This document shows, piece by piece, positions 36,094 to 45,489 of a DNA stretch of 64,000 nucleotides. The notes beneath the pieces were generated by a model. The model did no database searches. It saw nothing but the letters and a program-made list of their open reading frames with translations, and was not told where the DNA came from. How positions within the stretch are numbered: the first letter of the stretch is position 1; every line of letters begins with the position of its first letter. Both the position numbers and the translations under genes were made by a program. This DNA is from Candidatus Rhodobacter oscarellae (GTDB lineage Bacteria > Pseudomonadota > Alphaproteobacteria > Rhodobacterales > Rhodobacteraceae): contig NZ_LFTY01000001.1 in the NCBI RefSeq assembly GCF_001078595.1, positions 301,830 through 365,829 of the forward strand, read 5' to 3'.

Positions 36094-37116
36094 CTACTGC
36101 AGCCCCGCCGGATCAATCACCGCCGCGTCGCAGCCCTGCGGTTGCCGCTCCGCGGCCTGCATCAGCGCTCCAAAGCTATCGGGGTCCGCGTGGTCGATCA
36201 CGCCGACCATGGCCACGCGGATCTCTTGCAGCAGGAACCGATTGCCGTCATTGCGGCAGTGGAACTGCACCGCATCGCCCGCGTTCCCGCCGAAGACCTG
36301 ATCAAAGAGCAGCCGGATCTCGGCCATCTCTACCTCTGTGCCCACATGCGCCTCAAGGAAGTCACCGATGGCGCTGTCGTTGATCGCATTGGTCACGGCG
36401 AGCGTGTCGAGGTAATAGCCTTCGGCGCCGCCCGCCTTGTGGCAGGTGCCGTGCTTGATCCACTCGTGCCGGTGCAGGAAGCTCGCCGCGCCGGGCATGG
36501 CCACCTCCAGCGCCTCTCTTGTGTCGGCGGTCAGGTCCAGCGCGGGCAGCTCGCCCCAGCGCCTTGCGTCGTCCAGCCGCTTGAGGCTGTCGGGCACGCC
36601 GCAGAACACGTTCCCGCGGGGCTGCGGCCAGAGCCCATGCACCGAGAATTGCGCCGCGGCATGCGGCAGGTCGCCGTCGTTGAGCACCTGGCACTCCGCC
36701 TTGGGCCGTCCGGCGCCGGTCTCGCAGAAGGCGGGCTGCCAGCTGAGCGCCAGCAGGTTGTCGGCGGATTCGCCGCCCGGTTCCGGGGTGACCGCCGGGG
36801 GCTCGGGCGGCGGGGCGGGCGTGGCGGTGCCCGCCGCTACCACGTGGAGCCCGCAGCCTGCATGCACCCAGCGATCCTCGGTCACCGGCTCGCCCGGCAT
36901 CTTGACCTGAAAGAAGTCCCCGCCCGCCTTGTTGATGCCGATCATCTCATAGGCGCGCATCGGCTCGACCAAGGCAAAGCCGGGGTTGGTGCCCTTGTTC
37001 TTGGACTGGAACCCCTCGCAGATCTCGGTGGCGATGAAGAACCCGTCCAGCTTTACCTGCGACAGGGCGGGCTGGGCGACGGGAAGGAGAAGGCAGAATG
37101 GAAGGATAAAACGCAT
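36094..37116 (-). CDS. Secreted ribonuclease T2 family protein
   Basis: The 340-residue product has a signal peptide (residues 1-19), an N-terminal extension of about 100 residues with an SH3-like feel and a Pro-rich linker, then an RNase T2 domain. Both catalytic segments are present: CAS I in FSVHGLWPQ and CAS II in HEWIKHGTC, each with its histidine. It should cleave RNA in the periplasm or outside the cell. I chose the ATG at 37116, which has a GCGAGG site; a GTG 36 bases upstream is also possible. Confidence 0.9.
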   Translation of the reverse strand: MRFILPFCLLLPVAQPALSQVKLDGFFIATEICEGFQSKNKGTNPGFALVEPMRAYEMIGINKAGGDFFQVKMPGEPVTEDRWVHAGCGLHVVAAGTATPAPPPEPPAVTPEPGGESADNLLALSWQPAFCETGAGRPKAECQVLNDGDLPHAAAQFSVHGLWPQPRGNVFCGVPDSLKRLDDARRWGELPALDLTADTREALEVAMPGAASFLHRHEWIKHGTCHKAGGAEGYYLDTLAVTNAINDSAIGDFLEAHVGTEVEMAEIRLLFDQVFGGNAGDAVQFHCRNDGNRFLLQEIRVAMVGVIDHADPDSFGALMQAAERQPQGCDAAVIDPAGLQ

Positions 37117-37206
37117 GGGGGGCCTCGCTAAAAACTGGTTGATTGAACGCACCCAGCTTACGCGAGACTCGTGACGTTTTGAACAACCCTAAGGGTAGGG
37201 TATCCC

Positions 37207-38175
37207 CTACCCCGCCGCCGCGTGCGCCTTGGCCATCACGCAGAGCATCTCGAACATGATCGACACGCCTAGGAAAGCCGTGCCCCCGGACTGATCGAAG
37301 GGCGGCGAGACCTCTACGAGGTCCGCGCCCACGATGTTCACCCCGTCCAAGAGCCGTGCCACCTGCAGCGCCTCGAAAGAGTTCGGACCGCCCACCTCCG
37401 GCGTGCCGGTGCCCGGCGCGAAGGTCGGATCGACAAAGTCGATGTCATAGCTGACATAGGTGGGCGCGGTGCCGACGATCTCACGCGCCTCGGCCATCAC
37501 GTCCTCGGGACCGCGGGCAAAGTACTCCTCGATGGGGATGATGCGGATGCCCTCGGCCTTGGCAAAGTCCCGGTCCTCGGTGTCATAGGCCGTGCCGCGG
37601 ATGCCGATCTGGACAACGCGCTTGGGGTCCAGCAGGCCCTCCTCCACCGCGCGGCGGAAGGGCGTGCCATGGGTGTACATGGTGCCGTCGAAATAGGAGT
37701 GGAAGAGATCCGTGTGGCTGTCGAAATGCACCATGCCGACGGGGCCGGATTTGGCGACGGCGCGCAGGATGGGCAGGCTGGAGAGGTGGTCCCCGCCGCC
37801 GGTGAGCGGCAGGATGCCCGCCGCGATCACCTGGTCGTAGAAGGCGGTGATCCGCGCCATGCTGTCCTGGATGTCTGCCGGGTTCGGCCCCACGTCGCCG
37901 AGATCGGCGCAGTTGACCGCCTCGAACGGGCGCACCCCGGTGGCGCCGTTCTGGGCCCGGATCATGGTGGAGAGATCGCGCAGCTGGCGCGGCCCGTGCC
38001 GCGGGCCGGGGCGGTTGGTGGTGCCGCTGTCCCAAGGCACGCCGATCAAACCGATCTGGACCTCGCCGAACCGCGCGTGATCCGGCGCCACATGCGGCAG
38101 GCGCATGAAGGTCGGCACACCCGCGAAACGCGGTAGGTCCATCCCCGAGACAGGCTGGAAGAATGGGTCGCTCAT
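37207..38175 (-). CDS. speB: Agmatinase / ureohydrolase
   Basis: The 322-residue protein carries the ureohydrolase manganese motifs: GGDHLSS near residue 128, HFDSHTD near 151 and SYDIDFVDP near 245. It hydrolyses agmatine to putrescine and urea; a related guanidino acid is possible as substrate since the family is broad. It is transcribed alone, with a palindrome upstream. Confidence 0.88.
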   Translation of the reverse strand: MSDPFFQPVSGMDLPRFAGVPTFMRLPHVAPDHARFGEVQIGLIGVPWDSGTTNRPGPRHGPRQLRDLSTMIRAQNGATGVRPFEAVNCADLGDVGPNPADIQDSMARITAFYDQVIAAGILPLTGGGDHLSSLPILRAVAKSGPVGMVHFDSHTDLFHSYFDGTMYTHGTPFRRAVEEGLLDPKRVVQIGIRGTAYDTEDRDFAKAEGIRIIPIEEYFARGPEDVMAEAREIVGTAPTYVSYDIDFVDPTFAPGTGTPEVGGPNSFEALQVARLLDGVNIVGADLVEVSPPFDQSGGTAFLGVSIMFEMLCVMAKAHAAAG

Positions 38176-38204
38176 CTGGGAACTCCTTTGCGTCTGGGCG
38201 GGGC

Positions 38205-38224
38205 AAGAATTTTGGAAAATTCTT
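38205..38224. repeat. 20-base AT-rich palindrome
   Basis: AAGAATTTTGGAAAATTCTT is a perfect inverted repeat apart from the central GG, embedded in a GC-rich frame (GCGGGGC ... ACCGCCC). It sits between the agmatinase start and the rmuC stop. Confidence 0.65.
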
Positions 38225-38243
38225 CCACCGCCCGGACTAGAGC

Positions 38244-39419
38244 TTAGCTTTCGGGGGAACGCAAGGGGACGACCTCGGCCGTCTCTCCCTCGGGGGCGAG
38301 TTCTTCGAAGTCGAAGTTGTCCAGGCGCCGCGCGCGACGCCCGGCCTTGTCGGCAGAGATCTTGATATCGGCGATGTCCTTGGCCGCCTGCCCGAAATGC
38401 CGATCCAGGTTCTCCACCCGCGTGCCCAGCCGGTCGACATCCTTAAACAGCGCGCCCAGCTCCTTGCGGATCGCGCCCGCCTGCTCGCGCATCCGCGCGT
38501 CCTTCAGCACCGCACGCATGGTGGTCAGCGTGGCCATGCAGGTGGTGGGCGAGACGATCCAGACCCGCGCGGCGAAGCCCTCGCGCACCAGCTCGGGGAA
38601 GTTCGCGTGCAGCTCGGCATAGATCGCCTCGGAGGGCAGGAACATCAGGGCGCCGTCGGCGGTCTCGCCGTCCAGTATGTACTTCTCCGAGATCGCCTTG
38701 ATATGCGCCTTCACGTCGGTGCGCAGCTGCCGCGCGGCCAGGTCCAGCTCGGCTTGCGTGCCCGCGTTGCGCAGCCTCTCATAGGCCTCCAGCGGGAACT
38801 TGGCGTCCACCACAATCGGCCCCGGCGGGTTGGGCAGCTTGATCAGGCAATCCGCGCGCTTGCCGTTCGAAAGCGTCGCCTGCCAGTCATAGCTGTCCTT
38901 GGGCAGCGCCTTGGACACGATGTCCTGCAGCTGGATCTCGCCAAACGCCCCGCGGGTCTGCTTGTTCGACAGGATGTCCTGCAGCGACAGCACGTCGCCC
39001 GAGAGCTTCTCGATATTGGCCTGCGCCTTGTCGATGGTCTGCAAGCGCTGCTGCAACTCGCCCAGCGAGCGCGCGGTGCGGGTGGCCGAGCCCTGCAGGT
39101 TCTCGTTCATCTTGGCGGTGACCTCCGCCAGGCGCTGCTCCATCAGCTGCACCGTGCGGGCCTGCTGCTGGGCCTGCGCCTCGGTGACCGAGTTCAACCC
39201 GCCAAAGAGCTGCTGCTGCCCGTCGGCCAGCCCCTGCACGCGCTGGCCCAGCCCGCCCATCTGGCGTAGCATCGCCTCGGTGGCCGCGGCGCCCCGCGCC
39301 GCGCGGCGCCCGGCCGAGACCAGCAAGACCACGATCAAAAGCAGCAGGATCGCGGCCAGAAGCGCCGCCGCCGTCCAGGGATCGCTGAGGTCGATCATGG
39401 TGTCACCGAGCTGGATCAT
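38244..39419 (-). CDS. rmuC: DNA recombination protein RmuC
   Basis: A 391-residue protein with an N-terminal membrane helix (about residues 15-37), a long coiled coil (about 50-150) and the RmuC nuclease-like domain containing RGAFGEIQLQ and VVDAKFPLEAY. RmuC limits inversions at short inverted repeats in E. coli. The ATG at 39419 overlaps the mutL stop (ATGA), so it is translationally coupled with mutL. Confidence 0.92.
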   Translation of the reverse strand: MIQLGDTMIDLSDPWTAAALLAAILLLLIVVLLVSAGRRAARGAAATEAMLRQMGGLGQRVQGLADGQQQLFGGLNSVTEAQAQQQARTVQLMEQRLAEVTAKMNENLQGSATRTARSLGELQQRLQTIDKAQANIEKLSGDVLSLQDILSNKQTRGAFGEIQLQDIVSKALPKDSYDWQATLSNGKRADCLIKLPNPPGPIVVDAKFPLEAYERLRNAGTQAELDLAARQLRTDVKAHIKAISEKYILDGETADGALMFLPSEAIYAELHANFPELVREGFAARVWIVSPTTCMATLTTMRAVLKDARMREQAGAIRKELGALFKDVDRLGTRVENLDRHFGQAAKDIADIKISADKAGRRARRLDNFDFEELAPEGETAEVVPLRSPES

Positions 39420-41305
39420 GTGCGCCCGAAGAGCTTTTCGATGTCCGCGAGCTTCAGCTCCACATAGGTGGGCCGCCCGTGGTTGCACTGCCCGGAATGC
39501 GGCGTGACCTCCATCTCGCGCAAGAGAGCGTTCATCTCCTCGGCATTCATGCGGCGTCCGGTGCGCACCGAGCCGTGGCAGGCGACCCGGCTGAGCACCG
39601 CCTCGATGCGCGCTTGCACGGTCTGGCTGGCGCCCAGATCGGCGAGCTCATCAAGGATGTCGCGGATCATCGCCGCCGCGTCCACCTGGCCCAGGATCGC
39701 CGGCGTCTCGCGCACCGCTATGGCCCCACCGCCAAAGGGCTCGATCCCCAGGCCCAGCCGCCGCAGTTCCGCGCCCATCTCCAAAAGCCGCGCCGCCTCG
39801 GCCTCGCTCAGCTCCACGATCTCGGGGATCAAGAGCGCCTGCGCGGCCACGCCGTTCTCGGCCATCTGGCGTTTCAGCTTTTCATAAACGAGCCGCTCAT
39901 GGGCGGCATGGGCGTCCACCAGCACCATCCCGTCCTGGGTTTGCGCGACGATGTAGTTCTCGTGCAAATGCGCGCGCGCGGCGCCCAGGGGGTGATCTCC
40001 GGGCGCGACGGGTGCGTCTTCGACCCGGCCCGCAACGGGCACATCCATCAGCTCCGCGCCGGGCGCGGCGTCCCACGCAACATGCCGCTCGGCCAGACCC
40101 GGCGCCCCTTCCGGAGCAAACGCCGCCCGCGCGGCACCGAGCGCGCCCTGGCTGGGCCGGTCCATTTGGTAGACCCGAGCTGGGCCCGGCCCTTCGGGTC
40201 GCATCGCACCAAGTGTCGCCCCGGCCACGGTGGTCGACGCCCGGTGCCCGGCCTCCGCCAGAGCATGCCGCAGCCCCGACACGATCAGCCCGCGCGCCAC
40301 GCCGGGCTCGCGGAAGCGCACCTCGGATTTCGCCGGATGCACGTTCACATCCACCCGCGTCGGCTCGCATTCCACGAACAGGACCGCCGCGGGGTGCCGG
40401 TCGCGGCTGAGGAAGTCCATATAGGCGGCCCGCAAGGCGCCGATCAGCATCTTGTCACGCACCGGGCGCCCGTTCACGAAGAGGAACTGCGCCACCGCCG
40501 CGCCGCGCGAATAGGTCGGCAGGCCCGCAAAACCCGTCAGCGTCAGCCCCTCGCGTTCGGCATCGATCTGCACCGCGTTCTCGGTGAACTCGCGGCCCAG
40601 GATACGGGCCAACCGCCCCTGCAGGGCCCCAAAGAGATCACCGCTTTCGGGCTCGGCGCGGAAGATCACGCGACCCTCGCCGCCGCCAGACACATCGCGC
40701 AGGGTGACGCCCACATAGGGCTCGGCCATGGCCAGCCGCTTGACCACGTCGCCAATCGCCTGCGCCTCGGCCCGGTCCGTGCGCATGAATTTCAGCCGCG
40801 CCGGGGTGGCGTAGAAGAGGTCTCGCAATTCGACAACCGTGCCGGAATTCAGCGCGGCAGGCTTCACCGGGCCAGGCGCGCCGCCCGAGACAACGATCTC
40901 GGCTGCGTCCGCCCCGGCGACACGAGAGGTGATCCGCAGCCGCCCGACCGCGCCAAGCGAGGGCAAGGCCTCGCCGCGGAACCCGAAGGTGTGAATGTTC
41001 AGAAGGTCCGAGCCGTCGATCTTGGAGGTCGCGTGCCGCGACAGCGCCAGCGGCAGGTCCTGCGCGGCGATCCCGTGGCCGTCATCGCTGACCCGGATCA
41101 GGGTCTTGCCGCCATCGGCATAGGCGACGTCGATGCGGCGCGCGCCCGCGTCCATGGCGTTCTCGACCAGCTCCTTGACGGCGGAGGCAGGCCGCTCGAC
41201 CACCTCGCCGGCGGCGATGCGGTTGATGGCGGCCTCGTCCAACTGGCGGATCGCGGGCGGCTCTTGGCCCATCTTGGGGCCTATCTTGGGGTGCGTGGCG
41301 GGCAT
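39416..41305 (-). CDS. mutL: DNA mismatch repair protein MutL
   Basis: The 629-residue protein has the GHKL ATPase motifs ELVENAMDAGA, DDGHGI and TFGFRGEALPS in the N-terminal third, a disordered linker (about 330-420), and a C-terminal dimerisation domain with DAHAAHERLVYE near residue 465. The latter fits the endonuclease motif of MutL proteins from bacteria lacking MutH. The first start is at 41305; an ATG 33 bases in is equally plausible. It is followed by rmuC in an ATGA overlap. Confidence 0.95.
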   Translation of the reverse strand: MPATHPKIGPKMGQEPPAIRQLDEAAINRIAAGEVVERPASAVKELVENAMDAGARRIDVAYADGGKTLIRVSDDGHGIAAQDLPLALSRHATSKIDGSDLLNIHTFGFRGEALPSLGAVGRLRITSRVAGADAAEIVVSGGAPGPVKPAALNSGTVVELRDLFYATPARLKFMRTDRAEAQAIGDVVKRLAMAEPYVGVTLRDVSGGGEGRVIFRAEPESGDLFGALQGRLARILGREFTENAVQIDAEREGLTLTGFAGLPTYSRGAAVAQFLFVNGRPVRDKMLIGALRAAYMDFLSRDRHPAAVLFVECEPTRVDVNVHPAKSEVRFREPGVARGLIVSGLRHALAEAGHRASTTVAGATLGAMRPEGPGPARVYQMDRPSQGALGAARAAFAPEGAPGLAERHVAWDAAPGAELMDVPVAGRVEDAPVAPGDHPLGAARAHLHENYIVAQTQDGMVLVDAHAAHERLVYEKLKRQMAENGVAAQALLIPEIVELSEAEAARLLEMGAELRRLGLGIEPFGGGAIAVRETPAILGQVDAAAMIRDILDELADLGASQTVQARIEAVLSRVACHGSVRTGRRMNAEEMNALLREMEVTPHSGQCNHGRPTYVELKLADIEKLFGRT

Positions 41306-41356
41306 GCAGCTAGGGATAGCATGCCCGCCCCCGATTCGACCATCTCAAATCACGAT

Positions 41357-41500
41357 CTATGGCAGCACGCCGGGGATCTGGATGTGCAGCTCGGCCCGGT
41401 CATCCATGGGCGGTGTCTGCGTTGCATCGCGGGACACCTCGGTGCCGGTGCAGGCAGTCAAAGTGGCGGCGAGCAGGGTGAAAGCAACAATGCGGGTCAT
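41357..41500 (-). CDS. Very small lipoprotein (47 residues)
   Basis: The short frame begins MTRIVAFTLLAATLTAC, a clear lipoprotein signal with the lipid-attached Cys at residue 17, followed by only 30 residues. Its upstream region has no good ribosome-binding site and a start 15 bases earlier is possible. Such mini-lipoproteins are often overlooked; function unknown. Confidence 0.55.
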   Translation of the reverse strand: MTRIVAFTLLAATLTACTGTEVSRDATQTPPMDDRAELHIQIPGVLP

Positions 41501-41564
41501 CTTTTTGGGTCCCATCCGTTCGGGTTTCGATGGGATAGATGTCAGCATCCAGGGCGCCGCATGC

Positions 41565-41586
41565 GCGCCGATTTCGAAATCGGCGC
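41565..41586. repeat. 22-base TTCGAA-centred perfect palindrome
   Basis: Arms GCGCCGATTTC/GAAATCGGCGC form a perfect hairpin between the small lipoprotein and the 3' end of the AraC-type gene. It may act as an mRNA 3' end for the latter. Confidence 0.6.
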
Positions 41587-41613
41587 TGCAATTTCGACTA
41601 TGGCGCGGCTTTT

Positions 41614-42624
41614 TTAGGAATCGGCGCGGAACTCGCTGGGGCTCTCCCCGGTGATGTCGCGGAAGGCGCGATTGAAGGGCCCGAGCGAGGCGAAGCCCAC
41701 GGCGTGGGCGATCTCTAGCACCGTGCGGTCGGCGCGCGCCGGGTCACCCAGCACCTCCTGCGCGGCCCGCACGCGGTAGCCGTTGATGAACTGCGCGAAG
41801 TTGCGGTGCCCCAGCCCCTGGTTGATCACCCGGCGCAGCCGGTGCTCGCCGGTCTGCAACTCCTCGGCCAGGGCGCCAATCGTCAGCCCCTCGCGCTGCC
41901 AGGCGCCCGCCTCCATCGCGGCCTCAAGCCGGGTCAGCACGGCCTGCTCTTTGGCGCTAAGCGGCTCTGCCGCGGGCGGGTGCGGGCTCTCATCCAGAAC
42001 CGCCGGGCGCGCGGCCGAGCGCCGCCCGAAAAGCCAAACCATCGTGGCCATCAACAGCATCACCAACGCGGAGGTCTGCATAACGCCGACCCAGAGCGGC
42101 GCGCCGCCGGGCGCGAACTGCAGCTCCACCACGGCGAACAGGATGCCCTCCACCGAGGCGAGCACTAGGATCACCCAGCGTAGGCGGCGGCGCTCTTCTA
42201 CTAGGTCGTCGGAATGCCCCGCCACCGCGACCCAGATGATGTGCGAATAGATGAGAATGGCCAGGACCAGACAGACCGCCTGCAGGCCGTAAGGCACCAG
42301 CGTGGCATAAGTGAGCAATTGCAAACCGGTCAGCACCGGCACGCCCACCCGGCGCGGCCAGTCGCCCTGCTCAAAGACCTCCATGGCGAACCACCAGATC
42401 ATCACCGGGAAGATCGCCGAGAGGAGCCGCGTGGATAAAGGCTCGACGTCGAAGAACCCCGGAGCGGAACCGATCAAATATGCGGTCAGGCAGACCCCCG
42501 TGCAGCCCATCGCCCAGGAGACCGGCTCTCGCGGCGCGCGCGCCAGGCCCACCAGCCCGATGGCCAGCGACAGCGCGATGCCCGCGCCGCGCAGCAAGAG
42601 TTCAATGGCGATCAATCCAGACAT
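41614..42624 (-). CDS. Membrane-bound AraC-family regulator
   Basis: The 336-residue protein has six to seven membrane helices in its first 205 residues and a C-terminal AraC-type DNA-binding domain (about 225-335) with the helix-turn-helix pair and the VLEIAHAVGFASLGPFNRAF motif. Membrane-anchored AraC proteins sense envelope or lipid signals; the target here is unknown. Confidence 0.9.
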   Translation of the reverse strand: MSGLIAIELLLRGAGIALSLAIGLVGLARAPREPVSWAMGCTGVCLTAYLIGSAPGFFDVEPLSTRLLSAIFPVMIWWFAMEVFEQGDWPRRVGVPVLTGLQLLTYATLVPYGLQAVCLVLAILIYSHIIWVAVAGHSDDLVEERRRLRWVILVLASVEGILFAVVELQFAPGGAPLWVGVMQTSALVMLLMATMVWLFGRRSAARPAVLDESPHPPAAEPLSAKEQAVLTRLEAAMEAGAWQREGLTIGALAEELQTGEHRLRRVINQGLGHRNFAQFINGYRVRAAQEVLGDPARADRTVLEIAHAVGFASLGPFNRAFRDITGESPSEFRADS

Positions 42625-42673
42625 GACTGGTCGTAGATTTATGCGTTTCGCCGCCGTTTACCAGGGGTAAGCG

Positions 42674-43990
42674 CTAATTCGTGGCCTCCAGCCCCTCTGG
42701 CGCGCCGACCACAACGAAGGTCAGCATCTCGGGATCCAAGAGCCGCGCCGCGACCCGCCTGACATCCTCAAGCGTGACCGCCCAGACCTTGTCATTGCGG
42801 GTGGCGATGTAGTCGATCGGCAGATCGCCGGTCTGCATCCCCACAAGGATGCCCGCGATCCGGGCGTTGCCATCGAACCGCAGCGGGTATTGCCCGGTCA
42901 GGAAAGTCTGCGCGACCTCAAGCTCGTCCTGCGTCACGCCCTCGGCGGCGATGCGGGCCCATTCGGCCTTGATGACGTCAATCGCCTCGGCGATCCGGTC
43001 GTTCGCGCTGGCCACCTGCCCCACCACGAGATCCGCGAGATCCCGCGAGGCCAGGTAGGAATTCACGCCATAGGTCAGCCCGCGCTTTTCGCGCACCTCC
43101 GTCATCAGCCGCGAATCGAACCCGCCCGCGCCGAGGATCGTGTTCAGCACGAAGGCCGGGAAGAAATCCGGGTCATCGCGCGAGATGCCCGCATGCCCAA
43201 AGATCGCCACGGATTGCGGCGTCTGGAAGGGCACCACCTCTACCCCGCCGTCAAAGCTGATCTCGGCGCGGTCCGGAATGGCGGCGCCGGTCTCGGGCAA
43301 GCCGCCCAGAAGGTCATCCAAAAGCGCGCCCAGCTCCTCGGCGGTGATGTCGCCCACCACGCCGACGAACAGCTTGTCTTTCGTCAGCACAGCCTGATGC
43401 GCGGCCAGGATATCGTCGCGCGTCAACCCGCCAACGCTCTCCAACGTCCCGTTGGAGGAACTGGCATAGGGGTGGTCGCCATAGGTGCGCGCGTTGAAGG
43501 CCCGGCGCGCAATCTCGTTGGGGTCCTTCTCGTCAGAGCGGATGATCGACAGGACCTGCCCGCGCACCCGGTCCACGGCGTCCTGGTCAAAGCGCGGCGC
43601 GTTCAGCGCGGATTTCAGCAGCGCAACCGAGGCGTCCCGGTTCTCGGTCAGGAACCGCGCCGAGACCGATAGCGCGTCGTCATAGACATCGAACTCGAAC
43701 CGCGCGGCGAGGCTTTCCTGCGCCTGCGCGAAGCCGCGCGCGTCGAGATCGCCCGCGCCTTCCTCGATCAGTCCGGTCATGAGGTTTATCGCGCCGCGCT
43801 TGCCCGGCGCGTCCAACGAGGCCCCGCCCTTAAAGCGGATCTCTAGGGCCACAAACGGGATCTGATGCTCCTCGACCAACCAGGCGGTGATGCCGCCCGG
43901 CGAGATCACCTCTTGGATGTCCACGGCGGCGCGGGCCCCCGGCGCGGTCAAGGACAGCGCGGCGAGGACGACAAAAAACAGGCGGCTCAT
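42674..43990 (-). CDS. M16 family peptidase, non-catalytic partner
   Basis: A 438-residue exported protein (signal peptide 1-21, ending ARA) with the M16 fold but without the HxxEH zinc motif; the corresponding place reads GLIEEGAGDL. It keeps the C-terminal REKRGLTYGV stretch with the substrate-binding Arg/Tyr pair. This is the usual split between the two subunits of heterodimeric M16B peptidases. The ATG at 43990 overlaps the stop of the active subunit gene. Confidence 0.9.
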   Translation of the reverse strand: MSRLFFVVLAALSLTAPGARAAVDIQEVISPGGITAWLVEEHQIPFVALEIRFKGGASLDAPGKRGAINLMTGLIEEGAGDLDARGFAQAQESLAARFEFDVYDDALSVSARFLTENRDASVALLKSALNAPRFDQDAVDRVRGQVLSIIRSDEKDPNEIARRAFNARTYGDHPYASSSNGTLESVGGLTRDDILAAHQAVLTKDKLFVGVVGDITAEELGALLDDLLGGLPETGAAIPDRAEISFDGGVEVVPFQTPQSVAIFGHAGISRDDPDFFPAFVLNTILGAGGFDSRLMTEVREKRGLTYGVNSYLASRDLADLVVGQVASANDRIAEAIDVIKAEWARIAAEGVTQDELEVAQTFLTGQYPLRFDGNARIAGILVGMQTGDLPIDYIATRNDKVWAVTLEDVRRVAARLLDPEMLTFVVVGAPEGLEATN

Positions 43991-45321
43991 TGGGTCACCT
44001 CGACACTCGGTTTGCGCAGCCATCCGGTGACGGCCTTGTTGCGATCAAATATGCGCGCCGCGGCGGCCATGACTTGCTCTTTGGTGGTGGCCTGCAGGAT
44101 GTCCGGCCAGGCCTCGATATCCTCTAGCGTCAGCCCGGAGGTCAGCGCCGCGCCATAGCGGCGCGCCAGGGATTGCGTGCTGTCCTCGGCATAGATGCGC
44201 GAGGCGCGTATCTGCTGCTTGATCCGCTCGAATTGGGCATCGTCGATGCCCTCCTCCATGAACTCGGCGATGGCGTTGTCCAGCGCCGTCTCGGCCTCTT
44301 GCAGGGACACGCCGGGCTTGGGCACGATAAAGACACCAAAGCTGCCGTCGTCATAGCTGAGCCCCTGGTAGAAGGCCGAGGCATAGATCGCCTCGCCGGC
44401 CCCGAACACAAGCTTTTGGCCCAGGACCGAGGTGGCCGAGTTCCCGCCCAGCACATCCGCCAGCAGCGCCAGCGCTGCGGCTTCTTCTTGCGCGCCGGGG
44501 TCGCGTTCCGGGGCGAGATAGGTGCGCACGACATAGGGCTCGGAGGCGCGCGGGTCCTCAAAAATCAAGCGGCGTTCGGCCAGATGCGGTGGCTCCTGCG
44601 GGCGCTGCCGGGCGCCCAGGCCCGGCGTGGGCGCCAGCGGGCCGTAATGCTTTTGCGCAAGCTCCAGCACTTCTTCGGGCTCCACGTCGCCCGCGACCAC
44701 CAGGATCGCGTTGTTGGGGGCATAGAACTTCTCGTAGAAATCCAGGGCGTCTTGCAGCGTCAGCGCGCTTGCCTCATGCATCCAACCGATGATCGGGATG
44801 CCATAGGGGTGGTTCAGGAACAGCGCCGCGCGCCGCTGCTCGGAGAACAGCGCGCCGGGGTCGTTTTCGACGCGCTGGTTGCGCTCTTCAATGACCACGT
44901 CGCGCTCGGCCAGGATCAGGTCCTCCGACAGGCGCAGGTTGCGCATGCGGTCGGCCTCCATCTGCATCATCAGCTCTAGCCGGTCGGACGCGACCCTCTG
45001 GAAGTAGCCGGTGTAATCCTGGCTGGTGAACGCGTTGTCGGTGCCGCCATTGGCGGCCACGGTCGAAGAGAACTCGCCCGGCGCCAGGGTGTCGGTGCCC
45101 TTGAACATCAGGTGCTCCAGGTAGTGCGCGATCCCGGATTTGCCGGGCGGCTCGTCAGCGGCGCCTGCTTTGTACCAGACCATGTGCACGACCACGGGGG
45201 CGCGGTGATCTTCGATCACCACCACCTGCATGCCATTGTCCAGCCTGTAGTCCGTGACCGGCACGGCCAGGGCGGGCAACGCAATGACAAGTCCGATAAA
45301 GCTAAAGAAAATGCGGCGCAT
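43987..45321 (-). CDS. M16 family zinc peptidase, catalytic partner
   Basis: The 444-residue exported protein (signal peptide 1-19) contains the inverted zinc motif HYLEH in GIAHYLEHLMFKGT near residue 63 and the downstream zinc ligand Glu in RDVVIEERNQR. It degrades peptides in the periplasm together with the next gene's product, with which it is translationally coupled (ATGA). GGAGAG precedes the ATG. Confidence 0.93.
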   Translation of the reverse strand: MRRIFFSFIGLVIALPALAVPVTDYRLDNGMQVVVIEDHRAPVVVHMVWYKAGAADEPPGKSGIAHYLEHLMFKGTDTLAPGEFSSTVAANGGTDNAFTSQDYTGYFQRVASDRLELMMQMEADRMRNLRLSEDLILAERDVVIEERNQRVENDPGALFSEQRRAALFLNHPYGIPIIGWMHEASALTLQDALDFYEKFYAPNNAILVVAGDVEPEEVLELAQKHYGPLAPTPGLGARQRPQEPPHLAERRLIFEDPRASEPYVVRTYLAPERDPGAQEEAAALALLADVLGGNSATSVLGQKLVFGAGEAIYASAFYQGLSYDDGSFGVFIVPKPGVSLQEAETALDNAIAEFMEEGIDDAQFERIKQQIRASRIYAEDSTQSLARRYGAALTSGLTLEDIEAWPDILQATTKEQVMAAAARIFDRNKAVTGWLRKPSVEVTQ

Positions 45322-45489
45322 GGGCTCTCCTCAATGACCTGGGCTGCCTTCATACCTACTGCGCAGGGGCGTTGCTTCAACCCATCAAACGCAGATGTGA
45401 GAGTGGCGCAACATGGTTAATTTTGTATTAGGCGTTAACGCGCCGTTAGGACGGCGTTTTAGTGCCGAGCCTAACCGGGGCCCGGGGGC

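Noticed and set aside
39479-41617. A 712-codon open frame opposite mutL
   Set aside because: It is an antisense shadow caused by high GC at third positions; its product is rich in Arg, His, Gly and Gln, has no recognisable domain, and MutL on the other strand is unambiguous.
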